Assembly: GCF_022539505.1 (NCBI RefSeq)
Contig: NC_061508.1
Span: forward strand, 97,071,276 to 97,135,275
Direction: 5' to 3'
Source of the DNA: Lolium rigidum
Taxonomy: Eukaryota > Streptophyta > Magnoliopsida > Poales > Poaceae
Length of the DNA stretch: 64,000 nt
Positions within the stretch are counted from its first letter, which is position 1. Each line of letters begins with the position of its first letter. Shown here piece by piece: positions 32,901 to 44,154 of this stretch. The translations under genes and the position numbers were made by a program. The notes below the pieces were generated by a model. It was not told the origin of the DNA, made no database searches, and saw nothing but the letters and a program-made list of their open reading frames with translations.

Positions 32901-32971
32901 TGGGACGGAAGGATTCAAACCTCTGAGTAACGGGACCAAAATCCGCTGCCTTACCACTTGGCCATGCCCCA
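32901..32971 (-). pseudogene. trnQ-UUG: Plastid-type tRNA-Gln(UUG) relic
   Basis: The minus strand reads tggggcatggccaagtgg..ttttggt..gtttgaatcc..cgtccca, matching the plastid trnQ-UUG layout with the TTG anticodon in the loop. Mismatches are in the acceptor stem (A opposite C at the seventh pair), the anticodon stem (A opposite C) and the T arm (A opposite C, and TTTGAAT instead of TTCGAAT). All these changes from the plastid consensus as I know it are C-to-T or G-to-A. It is therefore most likely a nuclear-transferred plastid fragment that decayed by deamination, not a working tRNA. No flanking plastid genes were recognised. Confidence 0.7.
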
Positions 32972-34018
32972 TGTCGTTTTACGCTAAGTTATATTGATGA
33001 TGTTGAAATCTAATTGATGTCGAGGTTTCTCCATGAGAGAAGACTTAGAAGTATAAGGATCCACCTATTCGAAGAATTCGCTTTCAACAAGAAAACCATA
33101 AGGGTTGACCTCTTTCTATCTACTGATGATACAACATATCTACCTATTCTGGATCCATCACAAATAAGATCGATATATATATCTGAAGTAGTCGACATCG
33201 TATCTAAAACGTCCAAGCTCCTACCCAGCTGGCTCTCATGGGTAGGCAACAAATATGAAGTTCCAAATCCGAGCAGCAAATGCAGCCAGCACCGTCGCGA
33301 CGTTTCACGTGAAACATAAAATGTAGCCCGTTCATGCAGGGGTGCACCGCAGTGAACAGCAATTTGCACTGCTCTTCTTGCTCCATCCAATTTAATCCAC
33401 GGAGAGATTTCACCGGAAGAAGCTGCAGCCTGCAGGAGCTATTTTATCCAGCAGCACGGCGTACGGCTCCCTGCACCGGTCTGAGACGGGGCAGCGTGCG
33501 GCCAGGATGGATGGATGGTACCACTGTCCAGTACAGCTCCTGTAATATGTCGCCGCACATGACGGCAATAATTACGTGCATGCACACGCAGAGCCAGCTG
33601 AGAAAATGCCGGGCGTTAATTTGTGCATGGGGCCATGGGCTGTGGGGGTACGGTTTTTGTTTTGGGCACCTCTAGGAATCGGATGCCGATTTGTTGCTTC
33701 TAATCGGACCAGTAAATGACCGTAGGATTGGAAGGAGCCGGACCACACGATCTTAACAAGGCAAACAAGGCCTGATCGTCAATTTCCATTAATTGAGGAC
33801 TGATTGCATGCTTCCTACACAGATCCTGTAACTGACGTCCGTTAATGTAGCCAACAACTCCGGTGTGCAGCCTCGGCTGGTGTACGTGATTTTAGGAACA
33901 AATCTGAATGCTTTCATCTAAACGGCTTCCGTGATGCACGTCCGTACTATCCAAAGTTATCTCTTGTTAATTGGAGATAATTTTGGAAAATTACGTGTTG
34001 TTTGCAACTAATAAAATG
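32972..34018. other. Intergenic, unassigned
   Basis: A 101-codon plus ORF at 33014-33319 (..FNKKTIRVDLFLSTDDTTYLPILDPSQ..) reads somewhat like protein but has no recognised family and no supporting splice structure. 'gatggatggatgg' near 33507 is a short microsatellite. No transposon ends were found. Confidence 0.3.
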
Positions 34019-35902
34019 CAATAACTAACCATGTTTCTTTAGTCACAATTATTTTTGTGCCGAGGAAATATTTTTTTCTACACTGGAAGCACCGTTTCGT
34101 AGAGAAATGCTCTTACTATTTCTTTTGAATATAATCATGGCAGATCCAACTATTTCTTTCCGTAATGAAATTATTTTTACTGTCATGATTAGGCATGATT
34201 CAAAGAATTTGGGATGTTGCTTCAAAAGAATTGGCGATGATGCTTCAAAAAAATAACTATTTGCTTCCATCGAATGGAAAATTTTGCTCCACGGATAAGA
34301 CATTTCAGTCTAAAATCACATTTTTTACAAGATAGGTAATGGAAAATGTGTCCACTAATTTTGCTATTTTTTATTGTATGCTTCCCAATTACGTACAGAT
34401 GGTATGCATGCCGTTCGAGTCGACGAAGCACAATTTCTAGAAGATCTATGACAACTATTTTCATTCATTATGCTACTTCTTTCCTACTTGTTTCCTTCTG
34501 ATGATCATTGTGCTTCATTCAGATGGTGGTTATGCTTCCTTCATGGCTTCATACCCATCGGTTGATTTGGCCCGCTTTGTTTCGATGGTCATTGTGCTTC
34601 ATTCATATGGTGTTAGTGCTTCCTTTGTACGCCACCGGTCAATCCTGGCATTCTACTTTCCAATGTCACTATGCTTCATTCAGTTTGTGGTAGTGCTTCA
34701 TTTAGATGGTGGTCATGCTTCACAAGTTTGCTTCTAGAACAATGAAACGATTACATTTTGTATACTTCTTACAGTTCATCCTTCATGCAGATAACCAAAT
34801 TGGGCCTCCTTCATGTACCAAAAGGGTGGACTAAAAAAAGAAGAATTTTGAATAGCACGTTATTTGGCATTCACATTACAGTTTGCATACTTCTTACACA
34901 ACATGCATATGCCATCCACAATGAAAAGAGAATTCTCAGATGTGATAACAGGCACCATTTGGAAAACAAAAATGAGAAATATAAAAACCACGTGGAAATG
35001 TTTAAAACTCCGTTACAAACGGAGGAAGCTCGCTGCAGTGCATCTTACTTAGGAAGCATATGAAGGAGATATAGGAATCATGAATACGAACTTAAGAAAC
35101 ATGACTGTATTGCCAATCAGGTAAGCACATATTGCATATATATATGAAGCAACAGGCCTCTATGGCAATTAAACATTGCTATCAGCGCATTTGGGAAACC
35201 TAATGGAAGCATAGAGATTTATAAATGAAAATCACCATGTCGCTGCTGCAAAGATGTAGGTAATGGTAATGTTTAAAATTTGATCCAAAACTTGAAGCGA
35301 GTATACAGACTGAGGAAACCAGTGTAGGAGATACAAGAACAATGGATATATTTTTCCCACAAAAAAAACATATATAGATATATTCAGAAGCATAGCTGTA
35401 TTTGCCAATCAAGTAAGCACATGTGGCATATATACACATATTAGGCACCGGGTCTCTGTAGCAATCTAATACTGCTATCACAGTACTTGGGAGTCCTAGC
35501 GGAAGCTTATAAACGAAAATATACATGGTGCTATGTAGGTGACCAAAATCTAGGGCGAATTGGACCTGACTGGTGCCCAAATGTGCTCGTGCGCGAAGTG
35601 GGCTTCCACAACCATGTGCCCCTTGGAGCCTGGTGATAGCTTTGATAGGTATTCGCGCCGGCCGCCACAGTAGAGAAGGGCCGGTAGGCGCGCCGACGGA
35701 GGAAGCAATGAGCGACGGGCGACTGTTTCCGATGCGCCGTCGAACCAGATGAAGGCGGAGGTGTCGGCCTGGATGGGAGGATGCGGCACGGTGAGGAGAG
35801 ATGAAGCGAGCTGAGCAGGGTCGTCGTCTCGCTGGCGGCCGGCGGGTATCGATTTGGGGGAGGCATTTTCGGAGGTGACGCGGAAGATCAATAACTAACC
35901 AT
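34019..35902. mobile_element. Unclassified 1.86-kb insertion with mirrored TGCTTC/GAAGCA motifs
   Basis: The 14-mer caataactaaccat occurs at 34019-34032 and 35889-35902, flanking the segment like a long target duplication. Within it the left part (34.2-34.75 kb) contains about a dozen TGCTTC/GCTTC motifs and the right part (35.0-35.8 kb) their complement GAAGC/GAAGCA. A GC-rich minus-strand stretch (35891-35550, MIFRVTSENASPKSIPAG..) looks like a first exon. There are no terminal inverted repeats or poly(A), so the class is open. Confidence 0.45.
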
Positions 35903-36844
35903 AAATATGGAGATTTTAGGTTGGCAAATTACATGGTTAACGGGAGGAAAAAAAGGATACGAAACAGCCGTACGATGGAGCTGAGATGGAAGGCGCCGAA
36001 TCGGTCCGATATTTGTTTCCCATCGGACTCCGAGGTATAGTGTTTACCTTTTGTTTTTGTTTTTGTTTTGAATTGCACTATGGAGCAAGATTCAAGCAAA
36101 TTCATCTAGGGCGAGTTTGGTTGCCTAGGCGTTCCTTGGCTCGCATCGGCCCAACAAATTTCGGGCTATTTAGTTCTCTGGACGCACTCGCGTTGTTGCA
36201 TAGCACGGGTTTTAAAACATCCCTGGGACAGGTCCCGGAGGAATGCCCGGTTTGACAGTTTCTTCAGGGCTAGGTCCTGGTGAGACGTAAATCGACAACG
36301 CCGTTCGCGCGGGAGCTCCGCCTCGGCATGGCGGGATAAGCCGAAATCCCAGCGGCGTAGCGCGGCAAAGGTAGGGGTAACCTCCCTCTTCGGTTACCCT
36401 CTCCATTAGCCCCCTCCCAAAATTTTCCTTCCCCCAAATATCGCACCGACGGCGGCGGCGGCGGCGATCCAGATCTGGCAGCGCGCATCTCCCTTCGTTC
36501 TCCGGCGCCGGAGCAGGGTCCTCTTCTCCAGCCGCGGCGGAGCGTGCGCACATCTGCGCACATCTTCGGCCGTGTCCATGGTCCGCCATGACGGAGGTAA
36601 GGGGAAACTCCTCTGCTCTACTGTAGTGTTCGATTCATGTTCGTAGAACTGGTTGGGTTTGATAAGACCGTTTGTAATGCATAAATCTTGTTTGAGTAGA
36701 CCGACTAGCTCCAGCTTGTGAATCACGCTGCAGCACTCATCATTTGTGTACAAGCCTGGATCCTGATGGTGCACAAGAGAGCAGGTAGGCATGCTGCTTA
36801 TCCTCGTGTGACTTAGGGACCTATGTTACAACGAGGTCAGGAGA

Positions 36845-37882
36845 GGGTAGCCAACCTAAACAACATCTACAACCGCAACGACGTAGAGGCCATCCAGATG
36901 CTACGGATGAGAAGAGCCCTTTCTATGCACTTGTGAAAACGTTCGGGGAAAGAGGACTGCTGACTGATAGCATCCACACCTCTGTCGAAGAACAAGTCGC
37001 AATGTTTCTTCATGTCGTCGGTCATAACCAGAGGTTCAGAGTCATCCATAACACATTCAGGCGATCCACGGAGACTATCTCTCGGTACTTCCAGCAGGTG
37101 TTGTACGCAATTGGGGAGCTCAGAGGTGAAATGATCAAGCCAGCATCAATGAACACACCAACCAAGATCAAGAACAGCTACAGGTGGTTCCCCTATTTCA
37201 GGGTTAGTACAAAATCATGTTCCTTCTACCTATCAAATGTGTGCTACTGTCAGAAACATGATTATGTGCTAATCTTTTTACAAGATTGCATTGGGGCTAT
37301 TGATGGTACTCATGTCACTGCAAAGGTACCGAGATCAATGTCTGCAGCATTCCGCGGGAGGAAGCACTACACCAGCCAGAACGTGCTAGCAGTTGTGGAT
37401 TTCGATATGAGGTTCACCTACGTGCTTGCTGGGTGGGAGGGTTCAGCTCATGATGCGAGCATCCTGGCCGACAGCTTGTCAAGGCCTGATGGGTTGCAAA
37501 TCCCTGACGGTAAGTTCTACCTTGGAGATACTGGATATGCATGCCGACCTGGAATTCTACCTCCCTTCAGGAAAACAAGGTACCACCTCAACGAGTTCTC
37601 TGCGAAGCACCGACCTCTAAATACGAGAGAGTTGTTCAATCTCAGACACTCAAGCCTTAGAGTCACCATGAGAGCGTCTTTGCTGCATTGAAGAACATGT
37701 TCAAGGTCATTGACCAGAAACCGTTCCACACGTTGGACACTCAGGTAAAGCTGGTCCTTGCTTACTGCATTCTTCACAACTGGATCCTAGGTTGGGACGA
37801 GGATGAGTTCTTCGAAGAGGTTGTCACTTTTGATGAAGTAGAGACCGGCCATGGTGTGGAAGCAGGTGACAATGATGCCTGA
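36845..37882 (+). pseudogene. Harbinger transposase (DDE_Tnp_4), broken
   Basis: The N-terminal helical part (NNIYNRNDVEAIQMLRMRR.., from about 36860) is separated by a one-base frameshift near 36925 from the main ORF at 36933-37691. The main ORF includes VEEQVAMFLHVVGHN, the first catalytic Asp in GAIDGTHV (37296-37316) and the second in YLGDTGYACRP (37520-37550). An intron-like stretch at 37204-37283 stays open but its expected 3' splice site reads AA before GATTGC. Near 37666 a short deletion (..VTMRAS..) shifts frame at the place where the third acidic residue (the E of a ..ERAF.. motif) is expected. The C-terminus continues in another frame at 37688-37882 (FKVIDQKPFHTLDTQVKLVL..). It is not functional as it stands. 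Confidence 0.85.
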
Positions 37883-37887
37883 AAGGT

Positions 37888-38062
37888 GAAGAGGCAAGAG
37901 TGGGCAGACGCAATGTGGGAAGCCAGAGGCAACACCACCATCTGAGAAGAAGTGAAGAGGCAAGAGTGGGTAGACGCAATGTGGGAAGCCAGAGGCAACA
38001 CCACCATCTTAGAAGAAGTGAAGAAGTGAAGAAGAAGAAGTGAAGAAGAAGAAGAAGAAGTG
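37888..38062 (+). repeat. Tandem duplication of the transposase-side tail plus GAAGAA microsatellite
   Basis: A unit of about 75 bp containing 'aagaggcaagagtggg' and 'gcaatgtgggaagcc' and ending 'caacaccaccatc' occurs twice (37889 and 37952). It is followed by (gaagaa)n-gtgaagaag expansions to 38062. The unit would encode KRQEW.DAMWEARGNTTI, so it appears to be a duplicated coding tail of a transposon protein. Confidence 0.75.
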
Positions 38063-38331
38063 AAGAAGAAAAACCCCTATGATCCCCTGTTTCTCGAACC
38101 CTTTTCGATCCCCGTATGTTGAACGACCCCGTAATGATAAACTGCATTTCGTAGTAGCTAGGGAGTATCGTGTTATGAAATACTATTCGTAGTAGCTAGG
38201 GATGATTTTGTGAACTGATTGCAACTATCATGAACTGTGATTTCTGTGTGATGGGAGGTGATAGCATCGTAAGGCTACCCGTCGTAGAGAAGAGGTAACC
38301 GTAGACTTGCATGGATGGTACCAAACAGGCC

Positions 38332-38489
38332 TAATATCACCTCCATCGAGATTTGGGCTTGGCTACAGGCAAACAAACAGAAAGTCCTTTTTGGCCCAGC
38401 CGATGCAGCCCGACCTACCAAACAACAGGCCAATTTCGGCCCGTGGCTCGTTCTGAACGCGCAAGTGTGCTTGCACGGCTGCGCCAGTG
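38332..38489. other. Short spacer between Harbinger element and LINE relic
   Basis: There is no ORF. The spacer is rich in 'ggccca/gggcc' words. Confidence 0.25.
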
Positions 38490-39243
38490 AGCCACGAATC
38501 AGGCCCAGGCAACCAAGTGCGCCCCTATCGGAGGACTCCAAAGACACAATTGTTTGGAAGCACACAAGCGATGGAATACATTCCACCTCCTCGGCCTATT
38601 TGATATTGTTTGACACGCCTACCAACTCCTTCATAAAGCCAGCAGTCTGAGATGATTGGGCATCTCCAAAATGCAATTTTTTTTTATTTGGTTGGTCCTC
38701 CAAAATCGTGTTTGGACGGCGGATAGGTTTACACATCGAGGTTGGCCAAATTATGGTCTTTGCCAACTTTGCAAGCACGAGCCGAAGACCGCGACGCATA
38801 TAATGTCCAAATGTTAGTATTCCATCCGAGTTTGGAAGGGCGTCAAGGAGTGGCTCGACCTACTTCAAATGGACACCTCCCTTTGGAGTAATTTTGCATC
38901 GGTCAAGGAGGTGGTGCTCACTTGCGGTAGTAGCGGGGGTGGGAAGAAAGGGACTCTCTAATTTGCTTTTGCTCGTGGCTTGGGAGATTTGGAATGAGCG
39001 GAATGCTCGAGTATTACAGAACTACGCTTCGATGCCCTCTATTGTCAATGTGGCCATTAAACGAAACGCCTGTCTTTGGGCGGCCGCGAGAATGAAATGT
39101 TTGAGTGCTATTATGCCACGAGAGTAGGCTTTGTACCATATCCTTCTAGCCTTCTTGGCTATTTTGGCTAATTTGTAACCATAAGAACTTCTTAATTAAT
39201 GTAATAGGGAAAGCTTTTGCCCTTATTTTTTTATAAAAAAATA
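38490..39243 (+). mobile_element. LINE 3' end relic (zf-RVT) with A/T-rich tail
   Basis: The pieces DTIVWKHTSDGIHSTSSAYL (38540), FGWSSKIVFGRRI.. and LVAWEIWNERNARVLQNYASMPSI.. (38970-39060) are the zf-RVT domain and C-terminus of a plant LINE ORF2, in several frames with stops. The tail 'cttatttttttataaaaaaa' ends it at about 39243. It is a different LINE family from the one at 26-27.6 kb. Confidence 0.7.
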
Positions 39244-40489
39244 CCACTAAAGGTCTAGAAAATTTATTAAGGAGAAGGGGTGGAACTACAAACTTACATA
39301 AAGGACCAAAACAAAACTGCAACACAACAAGACTTTTACAAGAAGGGCCCTGCAACTACTGATGAAAGAGCAATCAAATCGTTCTCCACCGCCTGAGGAG
39401 AGCTTGACGTCGCAGCCGCCAGCGTCATCGCCAGGGATGACGCCACTTGGAGACAATCAACCCGGCTGATCAAACCATCATGCACGGTCACCTGTACAAT
39501 ACCACTATAATTTTGGCACGTAGCTTGTTCGTTGCGGCTTAAATTAAAATTATGCGAGAATATTTATTCACATTTACACGTTTATGGCTTGGCTTCTATG
39601 TTATTTTCCTTCGCATGATTATAGAAAATAGAAGATTATGTCATGGAAGAGAAAGAGTTTGAAGGCCTCAAAAAATTGTTCGGTTGGTACAGGTTTTATT
39701 TTATAATCTAGAGATAGCTCATGTATATCCACAATGCACTATTTGTTATTTCCTCCTATCCATAAGTGTCGTCGCTTTACTTAGGGGTACAAATTTGAAT
39801 TAAGACCACAGCCTAATTAATGGTCAGAGGGAGCACTATAAATATATGGTATTAATTGTAATAAAAAGCCGTGGAATATTGGCCACTCTAGCTTCTGTCC
39901 GATGAGAGAACCAACATGTGGACCGGTAGGAGTGGTGTACCAGCCCACCAAAGTTCAAACCTCATGTTTGACACAATTGTATTGTAAAAGGGTAAAATAT
40001 TCTACTAATAGAAGGTGACATTCTCATCGATAGCGAGATATACGTAGTGACTTTTTTTATCTCAAGACCTAACATATCCATGGTCTTTCGAAGGTTCATA
40101 GGAGCAGGGTTTTAGTGCATATGTTCACAAGGACGAGCACATATACGTGTTCATGGATATTCTATGTTTACGTTGGTACTGTGTTCCTCATAAAATTATT
40201 CTGTCGAGCGTATCATGGAGCGATCCCAGTAAAACATAATAGTTGCATCAGCGCCCCGCTCCGGCAGCTTTCTTGGCAGCTGTTTCATCCAAGTGTGATC
40301 TTAGGGCAGAACAAGCCATTTCGAACATCGGAAATGCTCTGCATACGACTATTCATCATTCGAAATCTATCCGACTATGCATCCAGTGGTCTGCCTCGAT
40401 TCTGCCGCGCCGGTGGATGGTTGATGGTGCATGTCGTATGGATATCGTACAAATATTGTCGTATGTATAGCAGAACTCTTCGAACATAA
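39244..40489. other. Intergenic, unassigned, with a partial Stowaway-like end
   Basis: 'tttcctcctatccataagtgtcgtcg' at about 39750 resembles one Stowaway end, and 'gtcagagggagcac' at about 39822 may be the other, without clean TA flanks. 39244-39500 looks like another retroelement tail. No gene is seen. Confidence 0.3.
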
Positions 40490-42907
40490 AGGCAACTAGG
40501 AAGTTTTTTTTTATCTATTCTATACCTAATAATAAAGGAGCTAAGGTTTCTGCCAAAATTTTCGTCCAACTTTTTTTTGGACCGTTTTGTCCTCCCACCG
40601 CTGTACATAATACACACCATGCCACCGATACCGTTTCGTTCTGTTTTGTTTTTACCTTTTTTACCTTCCCTTCCGAAACGTTCCTCCCATCCGAACAGAG
40701 ACCCGGACAGGGAGTTGGGGCGGTCGAGGCAGACGGCGCTGCGCCGGGTGGTGGGAGGGGGCTAGGACGCGAAGTCGACCAGTGCGGCGGCTGGGGATGC
40801 GCGCGCCATCGCAGCCGCCCGCTGCTCCAATTTCCCCGACCACTGATTCGAGCTCCGGCCTCAGCTGCAGGCTCGGGATCTCGCGCCGGTCCCCCGTCCC
40901 TAATTCCACCTAAGCGCAGGGCATGGGTGAACTCGACCACGGATCTGGTGACTGCGCCCACGGTTTCGTCCGGAGGAAGCAGAGCGGTGGCAGATCAGCA
41001 CCGAGTCGGCGTACACGCCGACGGAACACTAGAGCCGCTGGCGACCAACCATGAATCAGGCTCCGCTGCTCGCTCTCACGCTGATCATGGAGCTGGGCAC
41101 CCTCCCCGCTGCGCTTGTGGAGGAAGCGAGAGCCCCAACAGTGGAAGGGGAGATGATTCAGAAACCTGCACGGGCCCATCCGCCCCTCCTGCGTCGGTCT
41201 GCTGGCCCGGTCGTGGCCATGGGATATTTACAAGGTTTCAAGCCACATGTGGCAGGGAAGAGTGGTGGCTCTGTTGTACGTGATAGCAATGTCCATACGC
41301 AACCGTCAGCAAGTCACTAAACGTCTTCGATCAAGGCCCTCAACAAGTCAGCGGTTAGAAGTACAGAGTTCAACCAAGACATGTCACGATATATAGACAA
41401 AAACCTCTTGCTTGTGGTCGTCTTCGGCTTTGTTTTGTGAGTTTATCTGAAATTTGATCGAAGAAAATACATACTCAGGCAGGATTTCTTCGTCCATCCC
41501 ACTTTCTAGGTCCGTTCCCAACATGCACTCTAATGCTTTTTCAACAATCTTCATATTCCAGTCTGCTGACTTTGTTGATTTGCATTCCTTTGAAATCCAT
41601 GAAGGAACGGTGGTAGCTCAGAGAAACTTTGCTTCTTCGTTAACTGCCGACTATTCTAACTTGCACTGCTCTGCACTGTTCAAAAGAAGAGAGTTGGTTT
41701 CTGTTACCAGTCTGCTAATTTATAGCTAGCTCAGATTTCCTATTTGATCTGTTTCCATGTAATTTAACAAGTGATTTCTAAACGATGATTTCGTACTTTG
41801 GTTCCACATGATGTATACAATAAATTAGAAAGTAAGCAGTGTGTTTTCTTTACTTTTGTGTGGATTGTAGTGTAGTGAGATATAGAAGTGAATTTAAATT
41901 TATGTGAAAATTAGCATACTGTTTTACAACAAAAACCGATAAATACTTCAAACCTAAGATATCCTATCTATTTTAGACCCATTGCAACGCATGGGCACTT
42001 TTGCTAGTTTTGAACAAAAGAGGGATCTAGAAGACCCCAGAGGAGCTTCATTCACAAACCACGTGACAGGTATAAATTACAAGGAGACCCCTAACCATAC
42101 TCGCTCAAAGAAACCTAGAATTTTAAGATAAGGCCTCATTATTTATAGAAAACACCCTGATAAGAAAAAAAACAATCAAGTCCTTGGGTATCCCTACGGC
42201 AGCTCGCCGGCGTCCTCCAAGCGTCGTCTCCGAGGAACAAGGGCATAATGCTCGTAAGATCTTTCCGGCGAAGATCTGCCACCACTAGTCACCTCGATGC
42301 CGCCGGGGACGCACCACTTGGCGGCGAAGAAGCGCCGAGCTCCAGTCGCAGAAACGGAGAAGAACCTCTTTATTGGGGGTAGAAGAAGGGCCACCTTTTT
42401 GGTCGAAGATCACAGCGACAACCATGGTCGCCATGTGTTACGCTCAAGGAAAAGCTCCAGAACCCCGCTCCGCATATTTGCAGAGAGCGGCAGCATCTCG
42501 AACCTCCTCTTCTTATCCACCACCACGGCGGCTAAAAAGAGGAGAATCGAAGACAGCACCTCCCAAATATTGAGAGCTTTATTGAAGGGGATGTGGGAGC
42601 CACGCCGCCGCTCGCCTCCGGCTCCATTCGTCGGAGCTCCACGAGCCGCCTAACCGCCACCACAAGCCACAAGCCACCAGGAGCAGCTAATAATCCACAG
42701 TAACTAGATCTCTATGGGCATCACACCATTCTCCGCATGGGTAAATCCTAGACCTAGACTCAACCTAACCCTAGCCCTAGTTCTAGGAGGGCGGCTCCCC
42801 CTCCCGTCGTTTCCGGCCGGCAAAGCCGCCGAGGAGGGAGAGAGGAGTCCCTGAAGGAGCCACCCACTAGAAGGGGGAAATGAGCGGTCCCAGGCAACTA
42901 GAAAGTT
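40490..42907 (-). mobile_element. Non-LTR retroposon (non-coding) with target duplication, hosting a Helitron
   Basis: The 16-bp flanks aggcaactaggaagtt (40490-40505) and aggcaactagaaagtt (42892-42907) differ at one base. Immediately after the left flank lies a T-run (40504-40512), the poly(A) tail of a minus-strand element whose GC-rich 5' end is near 42891. The 884-bp body (42008-42891) has no convincing coding capacity. A Helitron (40514-42007) sits at the junction of tail and body. Confidence 0.75.
40514..42007 (+). mobile_element. Helitron, non-autonomous
   Basis: It starts TC (tctattctatacctaataat) after an A at 40513 and ends CTAG (42004-42007) before a T, the A|T insertion site expected of Helitrons. 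Twelve bases... upstream of CTAG lies a hairpin, cccat (41978-41982) with atggg (41991-41995) and an 8-nt loop, separated from CTAG by 'cacttttg'. The interior holds a GC-rich 0.6-kb stretch (40.68-41.27 kb) that could be a captured gene fragment, without recognised domain. No Rep/helicase. Confidence 0.85.
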
Positions 42908-44154
42908 AAATCCTGTATACGGCGATACCCATCACCTACAAAATTAGAGATCCCACCATGTAAAAACAAATGAAAATGGTAAAAGCATGAGCTTTAAGAA
43001 AACCGAAAGGACAAATACGCACCAATTTGCTTCCCATGATGATCCCAACAGAAACCACAAAGTAAAATGTCGGTACGACACTCACGCCGCGCCACAAAAT
43101 CTCTGCTACTGGCGCTTGGTCCCTTCCAATGTATGAAACTTATTGTAGAGGGAACTCCTCAGGTCCATGCGCAACCTAGGAGGACACCAAAGAGTAGAGT
43201 GAAAACCTCAATTTTTGTCAATCACATTGCGATACAGATAACCATTTTAGTGCCACTAAAAGCATAGGGAGCAGTGTCTAGTTGCATCGTCCTAACAATA
43301 TCGCATCACACACGAACTAAAGAGCTGGTTACACTATAGCTCTGATGAAGTGTGCAAGAGTTAATTTTCCTTGTACATTTTCCCATCTCCCAATAAAAAC
43401 TAAATCTGCCTGCCTGCTTGCCTAGTTGTTTCCTATTTTTTCTACACGATTCACCCGTACTTCTAGAGCAATATAAAACAGTTAGGACAATGCAATTGAA
43501 TTTTTTTTTGCCACTGGTATAAGTAACACAGTGTGCAAAGTGCATTTTTCATGCCATCTATACCAAAGAAGAAACTTAAAGAAAAACTAAAACTCAAATA
43601 TTTATGACTACGTGAAAGCAACCACATTGCTGCTGCTAACAGCCATCAGTTTCTGATCTCTCCTCCCAAGAAGACACACAGCAACGGGAGAACCAGAGGA
43701 GAGAAGTCTCACCGTCGCCGCGTCAGGACACACGCGTGGAGCTCTGGAGATAAATTGGAACGGCGATGTCAAAGTGGGAGTGAGTTGGTAAGCTGAGCAT
43801 ATGAGAAATCTGGGAAAGAGGTGGTGAATATCACATCAATTGTTGCACATAGTTTACAATAGCAGATGTATTCACTAGGATCCAAATCATGGTTACATCG
43901 TTTACAATCAGACTAGAATTGGATGTTTACAGAGCAAGACATCTTATAGACTTATATATGTGAACAATTCCACTTGATTGAACCAATACAATATATAGTG
44001 ATGCGTTTCATTATAACTTATAGGTAGCTAATAGCATCTAGAGTAGCAGTACATAGCAGCAGAACACGCACCAAATAACCACTTACTTTCCAAATCAAAA
44101 AGCAGCACTACATTATAGGTAGGTTGAGCAATTCCACCACATGCCGCGGGCACC
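42908..44154. other. Intergenic and 3' flank of LRR pseudogene
   Basis: No gene or transposon boundary was recognised. It is AT-rich with 'tgcctgcctgcttgcc' near 43410. Confidence 0.3.

Larger units (their letters stand above)
36109..38331. mobile_element. PIF/Harbinger DNA transposon
   Basis: The left end is gggcgagtttggttgcc (36109). The right end is ggtaccaaacaggcc (to 38331), whose complement ggcctgtttggtacc is an imperfect inverted match. The flanks are tag and taa, close to the expected 3-bp TWA target. The interior carries a broken DDE transposase on the plus strand and a GC-rich leader (36280-36600). Confidence 0.7.

Noticed and set aside
32901..32971. Functional tRNA-Gln gene
   Set aside because: Mismatches in three stems and an altered T-loop; treated as a plastid-derived relic.
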